Notes: generated from the sequence alone by a model not told the origin. 6,719 bases of DNA from Paludibacteraceae bacterium (GCA_017550055.1 JAFYMM010000133.1:1-6719), one strand, 5' to 3'; positions 1 to 6,447 are shown, numbered from the stretch's first letter. Translations and numbers: made by a program.

Positions 1-266
1 CCTTCACTTGTGTTTTTTTTCTCTAAAATAGAAAGAAATTTTTCACGTTGGAAGAGTAGTTTGTATTTCTCGGCAAACATATTAGTGCCTTGTCGAGTTG
101 AGTCGGTGCGATTGGAATAGATGTTTTCGCAGTTGTTGCCAGAATAAAAAGTGTTGCCATTGGCAAAATGGAATAGACGGACTGTGCAATGGTTTTCGCA
201 ACCGGGGCAAGTTTCGTAGGTTGATGAGTATTGGTTTGAGTTGAGTATTTCGTTGAGTGTTTGCAT
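1..266 (-). CDS. Acyl-CoA dehydratase activase-related protein (DUF2229/HgdB-like), N-terminal part only
   Basis: This is an open frame of 88 codons from an ATG at 266 that runs off the left window edge without a stop. The protein starts MQTLNEILNS and carries four cysteines: C20, C23 and C27 in the motif CPGCENHC, then C46 in SGNNCE, followed by FAEKYKLLF. This cysteine pattern (CxGCxNxC, then GN.CE about 20 residues later) is what I recall from the region just after the second ATPase domain in large two-ATPase acyl-CoA dehydratase activases, before their DUF2229 and HgdB-like parts. The cysteines may hold an iron-sulfur cluster or zinc; that is inferred. The gene begins 20 bp after the stop of the tandem ATPase gene, in another frame and with no promoter between, so the two are very probably cotranscribed and their products partners. 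The substrate is unknown, and the catalytic part lies outside the window. Confidence 0.72.
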   Translation of the reverse strand, partial: MQTLNEILNSNQYSSTYETCPGCENHCTVRLFHFANGNTFYSGNNCENIYSNRTDSTRQGTNMFAEKYKLLFQREKFLSILEKKNTSE

Positions 267-286
267 ATTTTATAATAAGGGATGGA

Positions 287-2065
287 TTAATTATTAATTG
301 CGTAAAGGGCTGCGCCATAGGCACCCATGAGTTCGGGTATGTTGGATAATGACACATTGGTATTGGTCATTAATTCAAGAGCACGGACGATGCTGAAATT
401 ACGGAATGTGCCACCTTGGACAACTATATAATTACCTAACTCGTTGATATTACGCAATTTCATAACCTTAAAAAGACAATTCTTTATCACCGAATAACTA
501 AACCCAGCAGCAATATCATCGACAGAAGCACCTTCGCGCATAGCTTGTTTGACCTTAGAATTCATAAAAACAGTGCATCGAGTACCAAGGTCGTAAGGGT
601 GATGAGCAAAACATGCCATACGAGCAAATTCGGCAACAGGATAATTGAGCATATTGGCAAAAGTCTCAATAAAAGAGCCACAACCAGATGAGCATGCCTC
701 GTTGATTTCGATGTGACGAATAGAGCCGTTCTCAATGAAAATGGCTTTCATGTCCTGTCCGCCTATGTCGAGAAGGAAAGAGACATTAGGGTTGATAGAT
801 TTAGCAGCAGTGAAATGAGCCATAGTTTCGACGATACCATAGTCGAGATTAAAGGCAGTTTTGAGAAGACTTTCGCCATAACCAGTGGCACAGCTGCGAC
901 TAATTATAATATTTTCGGGATAAGCAACTGATTGATAGAGTTGTTGCATTGAAGCATAAAAAGCGTTAAAAGAATCGCCTTCGTTGCGTCGATAATCGGA
1001 ATATACAATTTGACCTTCGCTATTTAATAGAATTATTTTAGTCGTAGTAGAACCAGAATCTACGCCAAGATAATAGTCGGTAGGTTCAGAATCGATTAGT
1101 TGAGCAGAAGAAATGTGATGGATAGTTTTGTTTTTTAACCAATTGTCGAAATCGGTTTTATCGGAAAATAGAGGTTGTAATTGGTTCGTGTGATTGAGAT
1201 TAAGCTCTTCATCGGCATATCGTAGGAGATAGATAAGTTTAGCTATGCGAGTAGCCTTTTGACATTCGGTTTTAGCCAATAGTGCACAACCTAAAGCAGG
1301 AATAATTTGAGCATTATCGGGCAAGATACAATCAGAATCTTCTAATTGTAGTAGTCGCTGAAAATGTTTTTTTAGTTCTGGCAAATATGCAAATGGACCT
1401 CCACAAAAGAATATATTTGGCTCAATATCCATACCACGAGAAAGAGAAGATATAACTTGTAGAGCAACAGCATTAAACATAGATGCTGCGATGTCGGTAC
1501 GTGATACATTCCGTGCTAAAAGGTTTTGAATGTCGGTTTTAGAAAAAACACCACAACGTGAGGCAATAGGATAGATTGTCGTAGCCTTTTCGGCAAGCGA
1601 ATTGAGTTCGGTAGTATCAACGCCGAGTAGAGTAGCCGTTTGGTCGATAAAAGCACCTGTGCCTCCTGCACATGAGCCATTCATACGTATGTCTGGCACT
1701 TTGCCTTCGTTGAAGAAAATCATTTTGCTATCTTCTCCACCCATATCAATGAAAGTATGCACATTAGGATAATTTTTCTTGACCACCTCTGCAGCAGCCA
1801 CTACTTCTTGAGTGAAATTAAAACCTAAGCGTTCGGCATAACCCATGCCTACCGAGCCAGTAATCATTACTCGCAGAGAACAAGAGCCAAGTTTGGTATA
1901 CATTGAGCCCATTATGTGACGTGCAGTTTGACGGATATTAGCATTATGGCGGCGATAATCGCTAAATAGCAAGTTATTGTTGTCGTCGGTAACAGCAACT
2001 TTCATTGTAGTAGAACCGATATCTACACCAAGGTTGTAAATGTTTTTTATTGCTTTATTTGACAT
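287..2065 (-). CDS. Tandem BcrA/BadF/HgdC-type ATPase (acyl-CoA dehydratase activase), two ASKHA domains
   Basis: The protein has 592 residues and two repeats of the ATPase family that activates 2-hydroxyacyl-CoA dehydratases and benzoyl-CoA reductase. Those enzymes use ATP to push a low-potential electron from a shared 4Fe-4S cluster into the partner. Domain 1: phosphate loop LGVDIGSTT (about 12-20), DMGGEDSK (107-114), cluster cysteines C132 in GSCAGGTG and C171 in SRCGVF. Domain 2: LGVDSGSTTTK (333-343), DIGGQD (433-438), C458 in NEACSSGCG and C497 in TRCTVF. Both halves thus keep both cysteines that bridge the cluster in HgdC. No membrane segments or signal peptide are visible; it is probably cytoplasmic. 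An ATG at 2089 would add eight residues (MFLIRLLN), but it lies directly after the -7 promoter box, at or before the likely transcription start, so I choose 2065. The downstream gene follows after 20 bp. The true substrate is not known. Confidence 0.88.
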   Translation of the reverse strand: MSNKAIKNIYNLGVDIGSTTMKVAVTDDNNNLLFSDYRRHNANIRQTARHIMGSMYTKLGSCSLRVMITGSVGMGYAERLGFNFTQEVVAAAEVVKKNYPNVHTFIDMGGEDSKMIFFNEGKVPDIRMNGSCAGGTGAFIDQTATLLGVDTTELNSLAEKATTIYPIASRCGVFSKTDIQNLLARNVSRTDIAASMFNAVALQVISSLSRGMDIEPNIFFCGGPFAYLPELKKHFQRLLQLEDSDCILPDNAQIIPALGCALLAKTECQKATRIAKLIYLLRYADEELNLNHTNQLQPLFSDKTDFDNWLKNKTIHHISSAQLIDSEPTDYYLGVDSGSTTTKIILLNSEGQIVYSDYRRNEGDSFNAFYASMQQLYQSVAYPENIIISRSCATGYGESLLKTAFNLDYGIVETMAHFTAAKSINPNVSFLLDIGGQDMKAIFIENGSIRHIEINEACSSGCGSFIETFANMLNYPVAEFARMACFAHHPYDLGTRCTVFMNSKVKQAMREGASVDDIAAGFSYSVIKNCLFKVMKLRNINELGNYIVVQGGTFRNFSIVRALELMTNTNVSLSNIPELMGAYGAALYAINN

Positions 2066-2066
2066 A

Positions 2067-2084
2067 TTTAATAACCTTATTAAA
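2067..2084. promoter_or_regulatory. Perfect 18-bp palindrome in the activase leader (possible operator or RNA hairpin)
   Basis: The sequence TTTAATAACCTTATTAAA has two perfect 8-bp arms around a CC centre. It lies between the predicted transcription start (about 2085-2088) and the ATG at 2065, ending one base before the start codon, so it fills almost the whole 5' leader. It could be a repressor site or a weak AU-rich hairpin hiding the start codon. The symmetry is seen; a role is inferred. Confidence 0.45.
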
Positions 2085-2091
2085 AACATTG

Positions 2092-2121
2092 CAAAGGTAT
2101 ATAAAATACTGAATATAACAA
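2092..2121 (-). promoter_or_regulatory. Bacteroidetes-type promoter of the activase operon
   Basis: Read on the minus strand, TACCTTTG (2099-2092) fits the Bacteroidetes -7 consensus TAnnTTTG exactly. A TTG (2121-2119) lies 19 bp upstream as the -33 element. Transcription should start near 2085-2088, giving a leader of about 20 nt before the ATG at 2065. No other gene lies between this promoter and the terminator at 2180-2214, so the activase genes form a separate transcription unit. Confidence 0.75.
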
Positions 2122-2179
2122 GGTTAAATAAATATAAACATTTGTAAATAATGTTTTAATAAAAACTAATAGGTTTATT

Positions 2180-2214
2180 AAATAAAAAAGGCCGTATCGA
2201 TTGATACAGCCTTT
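2180..2214 (-). terminator. Intrinsic terminator of the DUF1015 gene
   Basis: On the minus strand the stem is AAAGGCTGTATC / GATACGGCCTTT with a 4-nt AATC loop and one U-G wobble, followed by TTTTTTATT. It starts 23 nt after the DUF1015 stop codon. The T-tract is on the minus-strand side and the single imperfect pair is a wobble only on that strand, so it serves the DUF1015 transcript and isolates the activase operon beyond it. Confidence 0.88.
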
Positions 2215-2236
2215 GGATTTTATGTATTGATAGGGA

Positions 2237-3484
2237 TTAGTCTTCCAATTTGTGAATAACGAGACCTGAACGGAGTTTAGGTTCGAACCAAGTTGTTTTT
2301 GGAGGCATGATGTTGCCTGTGTCAGCGATGTCGATGATTTGTTGCATTGTTACAGGGTAGAGTGCAAGAGCAACTTTCATTTCGCCATTGTCAACGCGAC
2401 GTTTCAATTCGCCAAGACCACGGATACCACCTACGAAGTCGATACGTTTGTCTGAACGAAGGTCTTTAAGACCAAGAACTTTGTCGAGGATGAGGTTAGA
2501 AGAGATAGTTACGTCGAGAACACCGATTGGGTCTTTGTCGTCGTAAGTACCTTCTTTAGCTGTGAGTGAATACCATTTGCCACCGAGGTAGAGGCTGAAG
2601 TTGTGAAGGCGTTCTGGAGTGTAGATTTCAGTGCCTTTTTCTTCAACGATGAAGTTTTCAGCTACAGCAGCGAGGAATTCTTCTTCTGTGAGACCATTCA
2701 AATCTTTAACTACGCGGTTGTAGTCGATGATGTTGAGTTGGTTGTCAGGGAAACAAACTGCCAAGAAGTAGTTGTATTCTTCGTCGCCACGGTGGTTAGG
2801 GTTGTTGCGGCGTTTTTCGTCGCCAACAAGAGCAGCAGCAGCAGAGCGGTGGTGACCGTCAGCGATATAGAATGCTGGAAGTTCAGCGAAAAGTTCAGTG
2901 ATGCGAGCGATAGTAGCGTCGTCTTCGATTACCCAGAAGTGGTGACCGAAACCGTCAGGAGCTACGAAGTCGTATTCAGGAGCGTTAGCTACTGTTTTAG
3001 CAACGATAGCGTCGATTTCGTCGATGTGTGGGTATGCGAAGAATACAGGTTCAACGTTAGCATTGTTGATGCGAACGTGTTTCATACGGTCTTCTTCTTT
3101 ATCGCGACGAGTAAGCTCGTGTTTTTTGATTTTGCCAGTCATATAGTCGTCAACGTAAGCACCTACGCAAAGACCATATTGAGTTTTGCCGTTCATTGTT
3201 TGAGCGTAAACGTAGTAGCACTCTTTTTTGTCTTGAACGAGCCAGCCACGATCTTGCCAGAGTTGGAAGTTTTCAGCAGCTTTGTCGTACACCATTGGTT
3301 CGTGTTCGTCAGTACCAACTGGGAAGTTGATTTCTGGTTTAATGATGTAGTAGAGTGATTTTTCGTTGCCTTCAGCTTCTTTGCGAGCTTCGTCAGAGTT
3401 GAGTACGTCGTAAGGACGTGATGCTACTTGTTCAACAAGATTTTTTGGAGGGCGTACACCCTTGAAAGGTTTAATAATAGCCAT
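2237..3484 (-). CDS. DUF1015 family protein (COG4198)
   Basis: The protein has 415 residues, the normal length for DUF1015 (PF06245), and begins MAIIKPFKGVRPP, a typical opening for the family. Recognisable blocks are KHELTRRDKEEDR (121-133), the signature IADGHHRSAAAAL (207-219), SNLILDKVLGLKDLR (329-343) and the ending NIMPPKTTWFEPKLRSGLVI (391-410). The DGHHR motif resembles the one in ParB/sulfiredoxin-fold proteins, a group that includes the free-serine kinases SerK and SbnI; whether DUF1015 shares that chemistry is inference. In Bacteroidales this gene is, from memory, often found beside serC and serA, suggesting a link to serine metabolism; here recQ is the upstream neighbour. No signal peptide or membrane segment is seen. 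No clear TAnnTTTG promoter lies in the 75-bp gap, so it may be read through from recQ or start from a less canonical promoter. It ends in a strong terminator. Family assignment is firm; function is not known. Confidence 0.93.
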   Translation of the reverse strand: MAIIKPFKGVRPPKNLVEQVASRPYDVLNSDEARKEAEGNEKSLYYIIKPEINFPVGTDEHEPMVYDKAAENFQLWQDRGWLVQDKKECYYVYAQTMNGKTQYGLCVGAYVDDYMTGKIKKHELTRRDKEEDRMKHVRINNANVEPVFFAYPHIDEIDAIVAKTVANAPEYDFVAPDGFGHHFWVIEDDATIARITELFAELPAFYIADGHHRSAAAALVGDEKRRNNPNHRGDEEYNYFLAVCFPDNQLNIIDYNRVVKDLNGLTEEEFLAAVAENFIVEEKGTEIYTPERLHNFSLYLGGKWYSLTAKEGTYDDKDPIGVLDVTISSNLILDKVLGLKDLRSDKRIDFVGGIRGLGELKRRVDNGEMKVALALYPVTMQQIIDIADTGNIMPPKTTWFEPKLRSGLVIHKLED

Positions 3485-3497
3485 TTTTTAGATTTTT

Positions 3498-3535
3498 AGT
3501 AGCGAGTAGCGAGTAGCAAGATATTGCATCGCTAC
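3498..3535. repeat. 7-bp tandem repeat (AGTAGCG x3) with an inverted copy
   Basis: In the gap between recQ and the DUF1015 gene, the heptamer AGTAGCG occurs three times in a row (3498-3518, the last copy ending in A instead of G). A reverse-complement copy TCGCTAC follows at 3529-3535. GTAGCGA at 3499-3505 or 3506-3512 can pair with it, and a small inner hairpin GCAA-GATA-TTGC (3516-3527) is an alternative. There is no T-tract on the minus strand, so it is not an obvious terminator. It lies 14-51 bp before the DUF1015 start codon and could affect its expression. Confidence 0.7.
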
Positions 3536-3559
3536 GAGCCATGTGTTAGTATTAGTATT

Positions 3560-5749
3560 TTAATTAGAAATATCTGAAAGGAATTTGATGCGTACGAGGC
3601 GAACTTCTTCTTCAGAGTAGTCGTTTTCGCCTAATTCGCGGAGGGCTGTTTCTACGTCGTCTGATTCAGATTCGTTTTTGAAGTAGTCGAAAATTTCGTC
3701 GATAACTTCGTGGTCCATAACTTCTTCGAGGAAGTAGTCGATGTTGAGTTTTGTGCCTGAATATACGATGGCGTCTATTTCGCTGAGTAGGTCGAAGAAA
3801 TCCATACCTTTAGATTCGGCAAGGTCGTCGAGTGCGACTTTGCGGTCGATGGCTTGGATAATTTCGATTTTGAGTTTAGATTTGTTGGCAATAGTGCGCA
3901 CGCGAAGGTCTTCTGGACGTTCGATGTCGTTGTCGCGCACGTGCTTGCGAATAAGGTCGACAAATTCTTGAGCGTATTTCTTCTCTACTTTACCAGAGCC
4001 TACACCCGGAATATTTTGTAATTCTTCGAGGTTGATAGGGTAGGTAGTAGCCATTGCTTCGAGCGATGGGTCTTGGAAGATAACGTATGGAGGGAGGTTT
4101 TCTTCTTTGGCAATTTTCTTGCGGAGGTCTTTGAGCAGACCGAAGAGAGCTGGGTCAACGGCGCATGAGCCACTTGACATTTGTGGTGCCTCTTCTTGTT
4201 CTTCGTTGAAGTCGTTGTCTTTGCTGACTTTGAACGAAGATGGTTTAGCTAAGAATTTTTTGCCAGCAGGAGTAACCTTCAGTACTCCATAGTTTTCTAT
4301 TTCTTTGTCGATGTATTTGTTGATCATTGCCTGACGGATGACAGCAGGCAAAATTTCTTTCTCTTCGTCGGATGTAGAGTCGAAGAGTTCGAGTTCGGTA
4401 AGATTGTACGCTTTGACGTCGGCACTTTCGCGACCAGTAAGAACGTCAATGATAACCTCGCTTTTGAATTTTTCTTTAGTAACGAGAATTGTCTCGATTA
4501 CAGCGCATAAAAGGTCTTGAGCTTCCACTTTTTTCTTAGGATTTAAACAGTTATCACAATTACCGCAGTTGTCTTCGGCATAATTTTCTCCGAAATAGTG
4601 GAGAAGAAGGCGACGACGGCACATAGTAGATTCGGCGTATGCTGCAGTTTCGGCAATCAGTTGTTTGCCAATTTCCTGTTCGCTGACAGGTTTGTCTTGA
4701 ATGAACTTTTCGAGTTTTTGTAGGTCTTTCTGATTATAGAAAGCTATACATCTGCCTTCGCCTCCATCGCGTCCCGCGCGACCGGTTTCTTGGTAGTAGC
4801 CTTCAAGTGATTTTGGTATATCGTAGTGTATTACGTATCGCACGTCGGGTTTGTCGATACCCATACCGAAAGCGATTGTTGCTACGATGACATCGACATC
4901 TTCCATGAGGAATTTGTCTTGGTTTTCGCTACGCACAGCTGTGTCCATGCCTGCATGATATGCTAATGCTGATATGTCGTTGAGGCGTAGGGTTTCGGCG
5001 AGGTCTTCGACTTTTTTGCGACTTAGACAATATATAATACCTGATTTACCAGGGTTGTTTTTGATGAATTTGATTATATCTTTTTCTACGTTGTCGGTTT
5101 TTTGACGGACTTCGTAGTAGAGATTTTGTCGGTTGAATGATGAGCGGAATGTTGTTGCATCGGACATTCCGAGTGTTTTTTGAATATCGAGCTGTACTTT
5201 AGGGGTTGCAGTGGCTGTGAGAGCAATGACTGGTGCAACGCCTATTTTCTCGATTATGGGTTTTATGCGTCGATATTCAGGACGGAAGTCGTGTCCCCAT
5301 TCAGAGATACAGTGGGCTTCGTCGATAGCATAGAATGAGACTTTGTTGTTGCGAAGAAATTCTATGTTTTCGTCTTTGTTGAGCGATTCTGGTGCGACGT
5401 ATAATATTTTTGTTTTTCCGTTGCGTATATCTTCTTTCACCTCTTCGATTGCTGCTTTGTTGAGCGAAGAGTTTAGGAAGTGAGCTATAGAATCGTCGTT
5501 GGCAAATCGGCGCATAGCATCCACTTGATTCTTCATTAAAGCAATGAGTGGAGATATGACAACGGCGGTACCTTCCATGATGAGTGCCGGGAGTTGATAG
5601 CAAAGAGATTTGCCGCCTCCGGTAGGCATCAGTACGAAAGTGTCGTGCCCATCGAGTACGTTTTGAATTATTGCTTCTTGTTGACCTTTGAATTTGTCAA
5701 ATCCAAAATGTTCTTTAAGAGCTTTTGTTAATTCGTTTTTGTTTGCCAT
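3560..5749 (-). CDS. recQ: ATP-dependent DNA helicase RecQ
   Basis: This is a 3'-5' superfamily 2 DNA helicase of recombination and repair. All helicase motifs are intact: Walker A PTGGGKS (42-48), DEAH (143-146) within AIDEAHCISEWGHDFRPEY, TATATP (178-183), the YCLSRKK block (240-246), ATIAFGMGIDKPD (290-302) and QETGRAGRDG (320-329). The zinc-binding part of the RQC region has C377, C395, C398 and C401, matching the spacing of E. coli RecQ. A winged-helix region follows (about 405-505), then a charged linker (505-530) and an HRDC domain (about 531-605, with IPGVGSGK at 580-587). With 729 residues it is about 120 longer than E. coli RecQ (609); the extra acidic, helical C-terminus (about 606-729) resembles the helix-turn-helix extension usual in Bacteroidetes RecQ. 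The start ATG is about 25 nt after a good promoter. DUF1015 follows 75 bp downstream on the same strand. Confidence 0.97.
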   Translation of the reverse strand: MANKNELTKALKEHFGFDKFKGQQEAIIQNVLDGHDTFVLMPTGGGKSLCYQLPALIMEGTAVVISPLIALMKNQVDAMRRFANDDSIAHFLNSSLNKAAIEEVKEDIRNGKTKILYVAPESLNKDENIEFLRNNKVSFYAIDEAHCISEWGHDFRPEYRRIKPIIEKIGVAPVIALTATATPKVQLDIQKTLGMSDATTFRSSFNRQNLYYEVRQKTDNVEKDIIKFIKNNPGKSGIIYCLSRKKVEDLAETLRLNDISALAYHAGMDTAVRSENQDKFLMEDVDVIVATIAFGMGIDKPDVRYVIHYDIPKSLEGYYQETGRAGRDGGEGRCIAFYNQKDLQKLEKFIQDKPVSEQEIGKQLIAETAAYAESTMCRRRLLLHYFGENYAEDNCGNCDNCLNPKKKVEAQDLLCAVIETILVTKEKFKSEVIIDVLTGRESADVKAYNLTELELFDSTSDEEKEILPAVIRQAMINKYIDKEIENYGVLKVTPAGKKFLAKPSSFKVSKDNDFNEEQEEAPQMSSGSCAVDPALFGLLKDLRKKIAKEENLPPYVIFQDPSLEAMATTYPINLEELQNIPGVGSGKVEKKYAQEFVDLIRKHVRDNDIERPEDLRVRTIANKSKLKIEIIQAIDRKVALDDLAESKGMDFFDLLSEIDAIVYSGTKLNIDYFLEEVMDHEVIDEIFDYFKNESESDDVETALRELGENDYSEEEVRLVRIKFLSDISN

Positions 5750-5777
5750 AGTTATAGTGTCCTATCGAAATCAAAGA

Positions 5778-5809
5778 CAAATTTATAATGAATTATTGAT
5801 TTATGCAAA
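5778..5809 (-). promoter_or_regulatory. Bacteroidetes-type promoter of recQ
   Basis: On the minus strand TAAATTTG (5785-5778) matches TAnnTTTG exactly, and TTTG (5809-5806) lies 20 bp upstream as the -33 element. The predicted start is near 5772-5774, leaving a leader of about 22-25 nt before the recQ ATG at 5749. Directly upstream lie an A9 run (5807-5815 on the plus strand, overlapping the -33 box) and two T7 runs (5822-5828, 5833-5839) that may bend the DNA or act like an UP element. Confidence 0.75.
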
Positions 5810-5815
5810 AAAAAA

Positions 5816-5965
5816 GTGATATTTTTTTAATATTTTTTTATTTTGTTGATTTGTAGCTGTTTAATTGTTTGGATTTATGAGAGAGATGATTTATTATTGT
5901 ATTTGTGGGTGGAAGTTGGAGGTGTGATTTGTGGAAATTAGGTTGTAAAATCGAAGAAATATGAA
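5816..5965. other. Gene-free spacer between the yjdM hairpin and the recQ promoter
   Basis: This stretch is AT-rich near the recQ promoter and becomes G/T-rich on the plus strand (A/C-rich on the minus strand) at about 5881-5940, including GGGTGGAAGTTGGAGG (5907-5922), which could in principle form a two-layer G-quadruplex. A 61-codon minus-strand frame over 5838-6023 has no recognisable domain, no promoter and overlaps the hairpin, so I do not call a gene here. Confidence 0.5.
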
Positions 5966-6026
5966 AATGTGTGGATTGAAAGATAAATTGGACCGGTGAG
6001 GCGTTTATATCTTTAATCCACACATT
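5966..6026. repeat. Long inverted repeat (61-bp hairpin) downstream of yjdM
   Basis: The left arm is AATGTGTGGATT-G-AAAGATA (5966-5985) and the right arm TATCTTTAATCCACACATT (6008-6026). They pair over 19 bp with a single bulged G at 5978, around a 22-nt loop that contains the palindrome ACCGGT (5992-5997). It begins 24 nt past the yjdM stop. Read on the minus strand it is followed by only a short TTTTC run, so it may be a non-standard terminator or 3' stabiliser of the yjdM mRNA; a small non-autonomous element or structured RNA is also possible. No target-site duplication is obvious at its ends. Confidence 0.75.
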
Positions 6027-6050
6027 ATGCGTTTTTGGGAGTAAAAAAGT

Positions 6051-6386
6051 TTATTTTTTGAGGAAGCAAGTTTTGAGAACTATGCTGCTACCATCGATTT
6101 TGCAATCTACTTCTTCTGGGTTTTCGGTGAGGCGAATTGATTTGACTTTTGTGCCACGTTTGATGACCATTGATGAGCCTTTTACTTTGAGGTCTTTTAT
6201 TACGGTCACGGCATCGCCATCGAAGAGCTCGGCTCCGTTGCTGTCTTTTGCTACTTCTGGACCTTCGTTAGCAGCTGCGTGGTCGTCGGCACTAAATTCA
6301 TGGGCACATTCAGGGCATACATATAGCGAGCCGTCGAAATAGACATATTCGCTACTACATTTTGGGCATTTTGTGATTTCACTCAT
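6051..6386 (-). CDS. yjdM: YjdM/PhnA family zinc-ribbon protein
   Basis: The protein has 111 residues, the usual size of the E. coli YjdM (formerly PhnA) family. Its N-terminus holds a zinc ribbon with C7 and C10 (KCPKC) and C24 and C27 (CPEC). After a short acidic linker comes the PhnA domain (about 48-111): DSNGAELFDGDAV, then VIKDLKVKGSS and VIKRGTKVKSIRL. The old name 'alkylphosphonate uptake/utilisation' comes from its place beside the E. coli phn operon; it is not required for phosphonate use, and the name should not be taken as a function. There are no phosphonate genes in this window. It is probably cytoplasmic, with no signal peptide. It has its own promoter upstream and a large hairpin just downstream, so it looks monocistronic. 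Family assignment is firm; the biochemical role is not established. Confidence 0.95.
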   Translation of the reverse strand: MSEITKCPKCSSEYVYFDGSLYVCPECAHEFSADDHAAANEGPEVAKDSNGAELFDGDAVTVIKDLKVKGSSMVIKRGTKVKSIRLTENPEEVDCKIDGSSIVLKTCFLKK

Positions 6387-6416
6387 AATTTTTCTTTTTA
6401 GTTTTTTAATTCACTG

Positions 6417-6447
6417 CAAAGATATGAAAAATTTTTGATATGTGAAA
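6417..6447 (-). promoter_or_regulatory. Bacteroidetes-type promoter of yjdM
   Basis: On the minus strand TATCTTTG (6424-6417) matches the -7 consensus TAnnTTTG exactly. The -33 position, 19 bp upstream, reads TTTC (6447-6444), one base off TTTG. The start would be near 6411-6413, about 25 nt before the ATG at 6386. Confidence 0.68.

Noticed and set aside
82..357. Minus-strand 91-codon frame across the junction of the two activase genes
   Set aside because: It overlaps both the ATPase C-terminus and the Cys-rich start in a third frame, and its product has no family features.
2066..2089. Upstream ATG at 2089 as start of the activase
   Set aside because: It sits immediately after the -7 box, at or before the expected transcription start, and adds only MFLIRLLN ahead of the conserved beginning.
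2603..3358. Plus-strand 251-codon frame opposite the DUF1015 gene
   Set aside because: It is an antisense shadow of a well-recognised family; its composition (strings of Val, Phe, Ser) is typical of a reverse reading of a codon-biased gene.
3498..3535. Heptamer repeat block as a CRISPR array or as the recQ terminator
   Set aside because: The units are only 7 bp without spacers, and no T-tract follows the hairpin on the minus strand.
5301..5603. Minus-strand 100-codon frame inside recQ in another frame
   Set aside because: It is fully contained in the intact helicase domain of RecQ, which has every motif, so it is an out-of-frame shadow.
5838..6023. Minus-strand 61-codon frame between yjdM and recQ
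   Set aside because: It starts in the right arm of the hairpin and is rich in Ser/His/Asn/Lys from A/C-rich DNA. It has no promoter match or homology, and its end runs into the recQ promoter's AT tracts.
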